Source: Bacillus sp. S3 (lineage in GTDB: Bacteria > Bacillota > Bacilli > Bacillales > Cytobacillaceae). Taken from it: a DNA stretch of 64,000 bases. Made by a program: the position numbers and the translations under genes. The notes beneath the pieces were generated by a model. The model ran no database searches and was not told where the DNA came from. It saw only the letters and a program-made list of their open reading frames with translations. Every line of letters starts with the position of its first letter. The first letter of the stretch is position 1. The stretch lies in assembly GCF_005154805.1 (NCBI RefSeq), contig NZ_CP039727.1, forward strand, positions 5,372,473 through 5,436,472, in the 5' to 3' direction. This document shows positions 9,476-17,102 of the stretch, piece by piece.

Positions 9476-10950
9476 ACAGCGCCTTAGTCATCATCTTTTT
9501 CGTTGCTGTTGTCGCTTTATACTTAGGAATTCGCGCAACCCGCGGCAAAGAAATGAATGTCAATGAATTCGCAGTTGGAAATAAAGGCTTCGGCACACTA
9601 TTCATATTCCTGCTCATTGCCGGCGAAGTGTACACCACGTTCACCTTTTTAGGCGGCAGCGGATGGGCCTATTCAAAAGGTGCGGCCGCTTACTATGTTC
9701 CAGCCTATATTTGCTTGGCATATGTGCTTTCCTATTGGATCGTCCCGAAAATCTGGCGTTTTGCCAAAAAGCATGACGTCATTTCACAGCCTCAATACTT
9801 TATGAAAAATTATAACAGCAAAGCGCTGGGTGTCGTTGTCGCTTTCATCGGTTTAATCGCGCTCATACCCTATATCGTCATCCAATTAAAAGGATTGGGA
9901 ATTATCGTATCGGAATCTTCCTACGGAACTATTTCCCCATTGCTGGCTTCAACAATCGGTGCCATCATCGTGACGATTTATGTGACGGTCTCCGGCATCC
10001 ATGGATCTGCTTGGAATGCCGTATTAAAGGATATCATGATTTTATTTGTGATTGTATTCTTAGGAATCTATATTCCTTATCACTATTTTGGCGGCATCAA
10101 GCCATTATTCGAAGCCATTCAAACCGTTAAACCGGAAGCGTTAATATTTGCATCAGAAGGTTTAAGCCAGTCATGGTTTATTTCGACCATCATTTTAAAT
10201 GCATTTGGTTTTTACCTATTGCCACAGTCGTTTAGTGTAGTACTATCAGCAAAAAGTGAACGCTCATTAAAGAAAAATGCAATCACGCTGCCGTTGTATA
10301 CCGTTTTAATTTTATTTGCCTTCTTCATTGGATTTGCAGCCATTATTCAAGTACCTGGATTAGAAGGCGCTGCCGGCGACCTTTCACTGTTGCGGCTCAC
10401 AATGAAAACCTTCGATCCTTGGTTTGTGGGAATTGTTGGCGGGGCAGGCTTACTTACAGCGTTAGTGCCGGTATCCGTTATGGTTATGTCCGGAGCAGTC
10501 GGGTTAATGACAGGCTTTTACAAGTTAATCAAGCCCAACTCAAGCGACCGCCAGCAACTAACCGTATCTAAAATATTTGTTTTGTTCATTATTTTAACGG
10601 CTTATATTTTCAGTATTATTGGCGGGGACGCATTGGCCATTCTAAACATCATGTCATATGGATTAATCACACAACTAGTGCCTGCGCTGATTTTTGGATT
10701 TTTTGATACAAAGTTTATGAACGCATACGGGGCGATGGCCGGGATTGTAACAGGGGTATCCATCGTATTAGTAAATGCCGTCACTTCATTTAAATTAATT
10801 GATATCTTCCCAACTATTCCAAGCGCCTTGAACGACATCAACATTGGTTTCGTAGCCATTGCCGTTAATATTTTCATTGGAGTGCTTGTAAGTTTAATAA
10901 CAAACATAACGGCAGCAAGAGCAAGCTCTAAGATAGAATTGGTCAAATAA
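9472..10950 (+). CDS. sodium:solute symporter (SSS family, YhjB-like)
   Basis: 492 aa with about 13 hydrophobic segments across the whole length, a typical SSS/LeuT-fold transporter that couples solute uptake to the sodium gradient. 'FGTLFIFLLIAGEVYTTFTFLGGSGWAY' (residues about 42-69) matches the conserved TM1-TM2 region of the pantothenate/proline-like branch. Its ATG overlaps the end of the DUF3311 gene by 4 bp, and the M20 amidase follows after 17 bp, so it is the operon's importer. The substrate is presumably the amide or carbamoyl compound handled by the neighbouring hydrolases (inference). Confidence 0.85.
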   Translation: MNSALVIIFFVAVVALYLGIRATRGKEMNVNEFAVGNKGFGTLFIFLLIAGEVYTTFTFLGGSGWAYSKGAAAYYVPAYICLAYVLSYWIVPKIWRFAKKHDVISQPQYFMKNYNSKALGVVVAFIGLIALIPYIVIQLKGLGIIVSESSYGTISPLLASTIGAIIVTIYVTVSGIHGSAWNAVLKDIMILFVIVFLGIYIPYHYFGGIKPLFEAIQTVKPEALIFASEGLSQSWFISTIILNAFGFYLLPQSFSVVLSAKSERSLKKNAITLPLYTVLILFAFFIGFAAIIQVPGLEGAAGDLSLLRLTMKTFDPWFVGIVGGAGLLTALVPVSVMVMSGAVGLMTGFYKLIKPNSSDRQQLTVSKIFVLFIILTAYIFSIIGGDALAILNIMSYGLITQLVPALIFGFFDTKFMNAYGAMAGIVTGVSIVLVNAVTSFKLIDIFPTIPSALNDINIGFVAIAVNIFIGVLVSLITNITAARASSKIELVK

Positions 10951-10967
10951 GTAAAGGAGGTCTCCCT

Positions 10968-12194
10968 GTGAAAAAATGTAATGCGAACCGGCTTGAAAAA
11001 TTAATTGATTTATTTAGTTTGTTTGGTAAAACAGAAAACAACGGAGTAACCAGGCTTTCATTATCTGCTGAAGATCTCGCAGCTCGGAAGAAATTTCAAA
11101 CATTATGCGAAGAAATAGGAATGACTGTAACCTGGGACGACATGGGAAATATGTATGCAACATTACCGGGAAAGAAGGACTTGCCTCCTATCGTTATGGG
11201 CTCTCATTTGGACTCTGTCATCAAAGGCGGACGCTTCGATGGTGTGCTTGGTGTCCTAACGGCTTTAGAGACAGTCTATACGATAATAGATGAAAAAATC
11301 GAGTTAGACTACCCAATTACCATTGTCAATTTTACAAACGAAGAAGGCGCCAGGTTCGAGCCATCCCTTATGTCTTCCGGCGTGTTATCCGGAAAATTTG
11401 ATAAAACAAAAATGCTCGCTTCAACAGACAAGAACGGCATTACATTTGCTCAAGCCTTAAATGAAAGCGGTTTCGAGGGATCCGCGGCAAATCGTTTAAA
11501 AGAAGCAAGCGCTTATATCGAACTGCATATTGAACAAGGACCTGTACTGGAACGGAAAAACGTGGATATTGGCGTTGTAGCAGGCGTACTGGGAATGGTT
11601 TGCTACGAAATCTCCGTCTATGGGGAATCCAATCATGCAGGCACAACACCGATTAGCATGCGCAAAGACCCCATGTTCACGGCAGCCAATATGATTGTCA
11701 ATATGCAAAATCAATTACAGCAACTCGATGCGGATCTTGTTTACACAATCGGAAGGATCAACGCCTATCCAAATATTCATACCGTTATTCCTTTAGAAGT
11801 AACCTTTACTTTAGAAGCGAGACATCAGGACCCTGAAGTCATTGCAGAAGTAAGCCGAATAGTGGAAGGATTGCCGCGCAGTTCTAACGGCTGTTCGGTC
11901 AAATCGACCCTTCTCTGGGACCGGGATACAGTTGACTTTAATGAAGATGTCGTTAGTGCGGTCGGAGCCGCTTGCAAAGAGCTGGGCTATAAAGAAAATC
12001 GAATGTACAGCGGCGCCGGACATGACGCCCAATTCATCGCCTCTTATATCCCAACTGCGATGATTTTTGTCCCAAGTGTAAATGGCTATAGCCATCGTGA
12101 AGATGAACTCACTTCATATGCAGACTGTGCGAAAGGCGCCGACGTTTTGCTTAACACTGTGTTAAAATTATGCCGTGAAAAAGTGAATAGATAA
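10968..12194 (+). CDS. M20 amidase/hydantoinase-carbamoylase family hydrolase
   Basis: 408 aa. The start is the GTG at 10968, preceded by AAAGGAGGT. It belongs to the M20 group that includes N-carbamoyl-L-amino-acid hydrolase, allantoate amidohydrolase and beta-ureidopropionase. Visible bimetal ligands are His80 ('GSHLDS'), Asp91 ('RFDGVLG'), Glu125/126 ('TNEEGARF'), His187 ('LHIEQGP') and His376 ('GYSHRED'). 'SNHAGTTP' (221-228) is the dimerisation-domain substrate motif. Beside an aminotransferase and MmsA, an attractive reading is carbamoyl-beta-alanine to beta-alanine, CO2 and NH3. Allantoate or another N-carbamoyl amino acid is equally possible on sequence alone. Confidence 0.85.
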   Translation: MKKCNANRLEKLIDLFSLFGKTENNGVTRLSLSAEDLAARKKFQTLCEEIGMTVTWDDMGNMYATLPGKKDLPPIVMGSHLDSVIKGGRFDGVLGVLTALETVYTIIDEKIELDYPITIVNFTNEEGARFEPSLMSSGVLSGKFDKTKMLASTDKNGITFAQALNESGFEGSAANRLKEASAYIELHIEQGPVLERKNVDIGVVAGVLGMVCYEISVYGESNHAGTTPISMRKDPMFTAANMIVNMQNQLQQLDADLVYTIGRINAYPNIHTVIPLEVTFTLEARHQDPEVIAEVSRIVEGLPRSSNGCSVKSTLLWDRDTVDFNEDVVSAVGAACKELGYKENRMYSGAGHDAQFIASYIPTAMIFVPSVNGYSHREDELTSYADCAKGADVLLNTVLKLCREKVNR

Positions 12195-12222
12195 GAGTTT
12201 TTTTAAAGCTAAGCAGTTTAAC

Positions 12223-12254
12223 AAGATGATCTCTGTATCGGGATCATCTTTTTT
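12223..12254 (+). terminator. terminator of the catabolic operon
   Basis: Stem AAGATGATC / GATCATCTT with a 10-base loop, followed by a run of six T. Confidence 0.85.
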
Positions 12255-12400
12255 AATTCCGATCATTTGGCCATGGACGTCAATTACATCATTAACCCTA
12301 AATTGTTCCACAAAGTGTCTAGCTAGCTAAGAGTACCTACTATTTTCTAGTCGTATTACAAAGGCCATGTACTTATTATTTGGGTTTTAACTGGCACTGC

Positions 12401-13363
12401 TTATGGGCAGAATATGGATAATCTCTCTTGTAAACCTTTTAAGACTTCTTCTGGCATTTCCCTGACTTTGATATCGTTCCCTAGGAAAAGCAGCCAATTT
12501 ATTATTTCGATCAATTCTTCTGAATGATGAACATTAATAAAAGTTTTTAGTATGGCTGTGGTTTGGTACGGATTCGTATAGGAAATGGAAAATTTTAAAG
12601 GATGGTATTTTTTGAACTGGGCAATCGCCTTTGGACCAAGTTCAAGGACAAGGTTGATTACTTCTCCCTGCTTACTTAATTTTTCAACCATCTTTTTCTT
12701 ACTTACTCTTTTTTTCGTTGGGTATAGTTTAACATTAGCGAGATTGTCGACAGGAACAATCCGCCTCTTTTCTTCCTTTAAGTCAAAGCCTTCCATCAAC
12801 CAAAGTCCTTTTTCATGATAAAGGTGCAAGAGATAAATGGGATAAGACTTTATTCCCCTCTCTTCTTTGATGGTAATCAATAAATAGCGATCCAAAAGCA
12901 GGATTTGGATGAGTTTTTCTACCATAGGATGGGGCAGGTCTGATAAATCAAGCAGGTCGGGATTATGGGGGTTGGTCCCTTCAAAAAGCAAGATTTGATT
13001 TAAAAGAACGAGTGTCTCTTGCTGGTTTTCTGAGAGGAGTCCAAGTAATTTTTCAGCTAAAGACTGACGACTCTTTAGATAAGGGAGTTGTTGATTTCTT
13101 GTGGCCATAAAGGCAATAAAAAGGGCTTTAATCTCATTATCGGTAAAGCGGACAGTGGGCAGGACAGAGTTGTTCATGACAAAATAACCCCCATCCCTGC
13201 CAACTTCAGCAACAAGCGGCATCCCCATGGCTTCAATCTCTCTTATATCGCGAATAGCGGTCGAACGAGAGATGTTAAATTCTTGCATGATTTCAGATAT
13301 GGTAAAGTGGGCGCGGTTGTTGATATACCGCATGATGATATTAATCCGTTCAACTTTTTTCAT
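12401..13363 (-). CDS. HTH-WYL domain transcriptional regulator (YafY type)
   Basis: 320 aa. An N-terminal winged helix-turn-helix (about 5-60, 'FTISEIMQEFNISRSTAIRD') is followed by a middle linker and a WYL ligand-binding domain (about 140-225). A C-terminal WCX extension reaches 315. WYL regulators often sense nucleotides or small ligands and can repress or activate neighbours. It is divergent from a two-gene operon encoding a GyrI-like effector-binding protein, though a 190-bp repeat element now sits between them. The start ATG is preceded by AGGAGGC. The target genes are unknown. Confidence 0.82.
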   Translation of the reverse strand: MKKVERINIIMRYINNRAHFTISEIMQEFNISRSTAIRDIREIEAMGMPLVAEVGRDGGYFVMNNSVLPTVRFTDNEIKALFIAFMATRNQQLPYLKSRQSLAEKLLGLLSENQQETLVLLNQILLFEGTNPHNPDLLDLSDLPHPMVEKLIQILLLDRYLLITIKEERGIKSYPIYLLHLYHEKGLWLMEGFDLKEEKRRIVPVDNLANVKLYPTKKRVSKKKMVEKLSKQGEVINLVLELGPKAIAQFKKYHPLKFSISYTNPYQTTAILKTFINVHHSEELIEIINWLLFLGNDIKVREMPEEVLKGLQERLSIFCP

Positions 13364-13451
13364 CGGGGCCTCCTAAACAGTATCACTTTTTGACACGATT
13401 TAAAGATATTATAAACCCATCAAGTGAAAAGACAAATCATTTGATTAATCT

Positions 13452-13642
13452 AAAGGCTATGTTAAGGGTCATTGTTGATTTTGTAGCACTGTTGATTGGA
13501 GCGAAAGGCGCGAGACTCCTGCGGGATCAGCGGGACAGGTGAGACCCCACAGGCGCAAAGCGCCGAGGAGGCTCACCGCCCGCCCCGCGGAAAGCGAAGC
13601 GCCTGTAGCGGAAATCAACAGCCAAGTTTAACATAGCCAATC
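13452..13642. repeat. MITE-like dispersed repeat, family B (long copy)
   Basis: Outer inverted arms GGCTATGTTAA (13454 on) and TTAACATAGCC (to 13640), with inner arms GTTGATTT / AAATCAAC, enclose a GC-rich palindromic core. A short version with the same architecture occupies 21011-21089. Core fragments recur near 45523-45545 and 61236-61300. No transposase is encoded. Confidence 0.7.
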
Positions 13643-13664
13643 TAAAAAAAGGCAGGTTTTAAAT

Positions 13665-14144
13665 ATGGAAAATTATACCCTTGAAGAAAAAGACAGCTTT
13701 ACCGTTTTAGGTATTGGAACTGAGCTTAAGAGCCATTACACAGACTTTGCAGGCATAACCAAGGAAAAGGCAGACTTTTGGCAGGCGGTCAAAGAAGATG
13801 GAAGGCTTGATTCACTAAAGAAAATAGCCACTAATGACTACATTTTCGTCGTGAATGAAGCGGTGAATAACAAGATGATGCATTATGCCGGCGTTATGAC
13901 AGAGGAATCGCTGCCGGAAGCAGACAGGGTGATCCAATTTCCTAAGGGAGAATACCTCGTTGTTAAAGGGGAAGCGAATTCAGCTGAAGAATTAAGTAAT
14001 ATGGTTACTGGCATTGCCTTTGGCCAAGTATTGCCAGAAGCAAAGAATTTTGCCTATGTTGGCGGGCCTAATACAGCAGTTATAATGGGGCAGCGAAACG
14101 GCTTAGTTTATGGTGAAATGTGGATTCCTGTTGTCAGGAAATAA
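13665..14144 (+). CDS. GyrI-like / AraC effector-binding domain protein
   Basis: 159 aa, a stand-alone GyrI-like small-molecule-binding domain (SbmC/SOUL fold). This domain is found alone or at the C-terminus of multidrug-responsive regulators. Features are the N-terminal 'TVLGIGTELKS' strand, a central 'NNKMMHYAGVMTEE' segment, 'FPKGEYLVVKGE' (about 99-110) and the closing 'GEMWIPVVRK', which fit the family length and end. It has no DNA-binding domain. It is the first gene of a pair; the next begins 22 bp downstream. It may sequester a drug or act as a co-sensor with the divergent WYL regulator (inference). Confidence 0.7.
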   Translation: MENYTLEEKDSFTVLGIGTELKSHYTDFAGITKEKADFWQAVKEDGRLDSLKKIATNDYIFVVNEAVNNKMMHYAGVMTEESLPEADRVIQFPKGEYLVVKGEANSAEELSNMVTGIAFGQVLPEAKNFAYVGGPNTAVIMGQRNGLVYGEMWIPVVRK

Positions 14145-14166
14145 AGTGATAAAAGGAGGGCTGGAA

Positions 14167-14634
14167 TTGTCCTATATCGTTGATTTTAAAAATGTGTCTA
14201 CAGTTGGTTTAGAATCTTCACCTGTAGCCGAGGCGCTTGCTGGTTTACGTGCCAATGAAGCCCGTTACTTTATGAACAAATACAAGCATGAATTTACAGT
14301 TGTACCAGCTAGTGAGTCCGGGGAGACCCTTGATTATGTGAACAGAATTTTGAAAGAAGAACGTGATATTGAGTTTGCGGCTAAACCTTTAGAAACCTCA
14401 CGTTTTCAAGTGGAAAATATCAAAATAGCTTATGTCTTTTATGAGGATGGTCTTTCGGTCAACGTCATGTATACGGTGGATGACCCTAAGCCGAAGCGGG
14501 CCGTTGGATTTAAGCTTTCTGAGGGGATGGAGGTACCAAAGGAGTTAGAAGGAAAGTTTAAGTTTGCCAGGCAGAAGTCTAAACTAGCTGGAACCATTCG
14601 GGGCTCGTATTTTGTCATTAAAGGAGAATATTAA
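14167..14634 (+). CDS. hypothetical protein, partner of GyrI-like gene
   Basis: 155 aa. I do not recognise the family. The start is taken as TTG at 14167 because AAAAGGAGGG lies 6 bases upstream; the overlapping longer frame from 14110 lacks this. It has no signal peptide, membrane segment or obvious motif. It is a mixed charged alpha/beta protein with a hydrophobic central strand region ('IKIAYVFYEDGLSVNVMYTV', about 88-107) and a basic C-terminus. The position, 22 bp after the GyrI-like gene and before a shared terminator, makes the two an operon. Confidence 0.65.
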   Translation: MSYIVDFKNVSTVGLESSPVAEALAGLRANEARYFMNKYKHEFTVVPASESGETLDYVNRILKEERDIEFAAKPLETSRFQVENIKIAYVFYEDGLSVNVMYTVDDPKPKRAVGFKLSEGMEVPKELEGKFKFARQKSKLAGTIRGSYFVIKGEY

Positions 14635-14667
14635 AGTAAGCAAGGGTTTTAGACCTACAAATAATAA

Positions 14668-14709
14668 AACAGCACCTCTCCATCAAATTAGAGGGTGCTG
14701 TTACTTTTT
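14668..14709. terminator. bidirectional terminator (near copy of 2657-2697)
   Basis: Stem AACAGCACC(T)CTC / GAGGGTGCTGTT with one bulged base, then TTACTTTTT. It sits between convergent genes. The stem and its flanks closely match the hairpin at 2657-2697. Confidence 0.8.
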
Positions 14710-14747
14710 CGCAAAAAAATTTCCTGCCTTCCCTATTTTTCAAGGTG

Positions 14748-15626
14748 CTACTGTAACCCCAATGTTTCAATAAAATTCACAAAGGCCTTCACGACATTCC
14801 ATTCCATGGATTCCTTATGGTAATACATCCATGTTCTGCGTAAGATAGGTTTTCCATTTTGGTCAGTCAAATCTTGTTTTTCTAATTCTTTTATATCCTT
14901 AAGCATTCTGCTGGACATGATCCCATAGCCTAATCCATTTATGACCATTTCCTTACAAGTATCAACCTGGTCCACTTCTATACTGATTAATGGCGGCTGT
15001 GTATAGTTTTCGGCCCACCAATTATCAATTAATGAATTTAATAAGTAATCGCCGCTATAGTCAATTCTGGGGAGATTAGGCAAATCCGCCATATCAATCG
15101 CTTTCCGCGACGTAACAGACACGGTTTCTTCAAATAATAAATGTTTCTTTAGTCCTTTACCGCTATAGTCGCCTCGAATAAAGCCGATATGAACATCCTT
15201 ATGGTGGATTAATTGAGTTACATCTTTACTCCAGCCAGTAATCACTTTAAATTCCACATAAGGATATTGGTCTTTAAATAATTTTAATATATGGGGCAGT
15301 TCATAATTGGCGAAAAAATTAGATACACCCAATTTCAATGTTCCTGCAACATCATTACCTGCCGTCATACTCATATTCCGGACATGCTCTTTTATATTGT
15401 TAAACTGAGTAAGGATATCATCGGCACAATGAACAAGATATTCTCCCTGCGGGGTAAAATGAACCCCTCTGCTTTCTCGGGTTACTATTTTGACACCCCA
15501 TTCTTCCTGCATGTTCTTTAAACGGTTCGTTAATGCCGGCTGGGTAATAAACAAAAGCCGTGCTGCTTTCGATATGTTCTTCTGACTATAGAGGACCTTC
15601 AGTATTTCCCAATCACGGTAATCCAC
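14748..15626 (-). CDS. LysR-family transcriptional regulator
   Basis: 292 aa. The N-terminal LysR winged helix-turn-helix (about 3-62) has the characteristic 'NISKAARLLFITQPALTNRL'. The C-terminal periplasmic-binding-protein-like effector domain spans about 88-285. No divergent enzyme gene sits beside it: the next plus-strand gene is a 52-aa protein 226 bp away. The target and inducer are therefore unknown. Confidence 0.88.
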   Translation of the reverse strand: MDYRDWEILKVLYSQKNISKAARLLFITQPALTNRLKNMQEEWGVKIVTRESRGVHFTPQGEYLVHCADDILTQFNNIKEHVRNMSMTAGNDVAGTLKLGVSNFFANYELPHILKLFKDQYPYVEFKVITGWSKDVTQLIHHKDVHIGFIRGDYSGKGLKKHLLFEETVSVTSRKAIDMADLPNLPRIDYSGDYLLNSLIDNWWAENYTQPPLISIEVDQVDTCKEMVINGLGYGIMSSRMLKDIKELEKQDLTDQNGKPILRRTWMYYHKESMEWNVVKAFVNFIETLGLQ

Positions 15627-15852
15627 TTTTTACCCCCAAAATATGCCATATAAAAGTTTTTTATATCATATTATATTTTTTTTGCATTTTATTTAATTCC
15701 ATTATTGCATTATGATTGGTCTGTAGCAATTAATCATTACTTCCTTACATCTTGGACTTGGGATCTCATGAAAACAAGGTTTAACGGGGAATTTTAATAG
15801 AAGTTTCTGTCTACAGGACAGAATAAACTTAAAAATAGGAAGAGGAATTTTT

Positions 15853-16011
15853 ATGTGGATTATAACTTGTTATTTAGATTCAAATATTTCTATGTTCGAA
15901 TTTAAAACGGAACAAGAAGCAAGAGAGACACTCAAAGATATGAAGGGCTTTAACATACTTTCTGAAGTTGTATACTTTAATGATCCGTGTTTTCAGCAGA
16001 AATTGGCTTAA
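15853..16011 (+). CDS. small conserved-looking hypothetical protein, 52 aa
   Basis: A 52-residue frame with a purine-rich AGGAAGAGGA site 6-15 bases upstream of ATG. The sequence starts MWIITCYLDS and ends FQQKLA. The middle has alternating charged residues ('EFKTEQEARETLKDMKG') typical of a small alpha/beta fold, with a 'VVYFNDPCF' strand near the end. There are no membrane segments. A good terminator follows at 16053. The function is unknown; it looks real because of codon usage, ribosome site and terminator. Confidence 0.6.
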   Translation: MWIITCYLDSNISMFEFKTEQEARETLKDMKGFNILSEVVYFNDPCFQQKLA

Positions 16012-16052
16012 GATTCCGTACACTGATACAATTGTAAACATGTAACAAAAAG

Positions 16053-16080
16053 GCCGATGTTTTGTGAACATCGGCTTTTC
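16053..16080. terminator. bidirectional terminator
   Basis: Perfect 9-bp stem GCCGATGTT / AACATCGGC with loop TTGTG. TTTT follows on the plus strand, and AAAAA precedes, giving T on the minus strand. Confidence 0.85.
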
Positions 16081-16120
16081 ATTTACTCACTATAAGTTTC
16101 CAGAAATGAATTTTTTTAAG

Positions 16121-16513
16121 TTAAAACATTCCATTCTCGTTTGGGGAATTCTCAGGGATGGGTTGACCCAAATCCCATAATTCAACAATTCGATCAGCAT
16201 GAAAGCGAAATATATGTACAACTGCTGCTCCACGGTCTTCTGGATTCTGTTTTATATGGGAGTGAACTGCAACAATATCTCCCTCTTCGATTGCATGTTT
16301 GACTACAAGTGTCTTGTTTGGTGTCTCCGCTGCATTCTCTTTCATTGCAGCCTTTAAAGAATCAGCATCGCCACGGAAATAGGGATTATGGTGACAAAAG
16401 CCTTGGTCTACGTATCTCTCGTATGCCTCATCTACACTTCCCGATGATACGAGTTGCAGGAACGACACGGCTTGGTCTTTAAGGCATATCATTGCCTTTG
16501 CTTTTTTTTCCAT
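16121..16513 (-). CDS. SnoaL-like / NTF2-fold protein
   Basis: 130 aa with the cone-shaped NTF2/SnoaL fold signature. An N-terminal helix carries 'SFLQLVSSGSVDEAYERYVDQGFCHHNPYF' (17-46). Middle strands contain 'VVKHAIEEGDIVAVHSHI' (69-86), and the end 'HIFRFHADRIVELWDLGQPIPENS' (100-123) is highly typical. The family includes polyketide cyclases and many uncharacterised isomerase-like proteins; the reaction here is unknown. It is a single gene flanked by a terminator on its 3' side and divergent from the DsrE-like gene. Confidence 0.8.
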   Translation of the reverse strand: MEKKAKAMICLKDQAVSFLQLVSSGSVDEAYERYVDQGFCHHNPYFRGDADSLKAAMKENAAETPNKTLVVKHAIEEGDIVAVHSHIKQNPEDRGAAVVHIFRFHADRIVELWDLGQPIPENSPNENGMF

Positions 16514-16594
16514 ATAAAAATCGTCCTTTCCTTTTAAATGTTACTATCATTTTATACTATTGTTTAGCATTATTAATTCAGTGAGGTGGAGAAA

Positions 16595-16933
16595 TTGAAA
16601 AACAAAGTAATTTTACTTGCTTCAGATCAGCTTGGTAAAGGAGATGCAGACCTAGGTGAAGGAGTATTAGAAACCTTTTTTACTATTCTTAAGCAAAGGG
16701 AAGATCTGCCTGTGGCTGTTTTTTGCATGAACCGCGGCGTATTTACATTAACGGAAAGCTCGCTTGTTTCTCTCCAATTAAAAGAACTGGAAGAAAAGGG
16801 GATTGACGTTCTTGCTTGTAAAACATGTGTAGATTTTTATGAGTTAAACGATAAGCTTGTAGCCGGGAAAATCAGTGGGATGGCCGACTTTATTGAGTTA
16901 GCCTCAAAATATGAAGTAATTACATTATCTTGA
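16595..16933 (+). CDS. DsrE-like protein (YedF C-terminal domain type)
   Basis: 112 aa from TTG at 16595, with GAGGTGG 5-12 bases upstream; a GTG at 16586 is inside that ribosome site. The fold is DsrE/DsrF/YedF-like. It shows an N-terminal 'VILLASDQLGKGDADLGE', a 'VFCMNRGVFTLTE' strand-loop, and 'VLACKTCVDFYEL' with two cysteines. The last matches the sulfurtransferase-like selenium-metabolism protein YedF, where the cysteine is a candidate sulfur or selenium carrier. The usual N-terminal TusA-like half is absent, and no selD or other selenium gene is nearby, so the role is open. Confidence 0.75.
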   Translation: MKNKVILLASDQLGKGDADLGEGVLETFFTILKQREDLPVAVFCMNRGVFTLTESSLVSLQLKELEEKGIDVLACKTCVDFYELNDKLVAGKISGMADFIELASKYEVITLS

Positions 16934-16968
16934 TTTGGTGGTAAGTTTTTCCCTAATGAGTCTGTCAA

Positions 16969-17016
16969 AACTGCACCTACAATTATTGGGGCAGCTCCAA
17001 CAATTGAGGTGCAGTT
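16969..17016. repeat. long imperfect inverted repeat
   Basis: AACTGCACCT and AGGTGCAGTT enclose a second inner palindrome (AATT...TGG/CCA...AATT). It follows the DsrE-like gene, but no T-run follows, so termination by this hairpin is uncertain. Confidence 0.5.
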
Positions 17017-17102
17017 CCATTTAATAATTATTCCCTTTTATACAACAAAAACCTGTTGATTATTTATAGCAGGGAGAATCACTCACATTTACACCAACTG
17101 GC

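Noticed and set aside
16969..17016. Terminator after the DsrE-like gene
   Set aside because: The inverted repeat is strong, but there is no T-run on either side, so I list it only as an inverted repeat.
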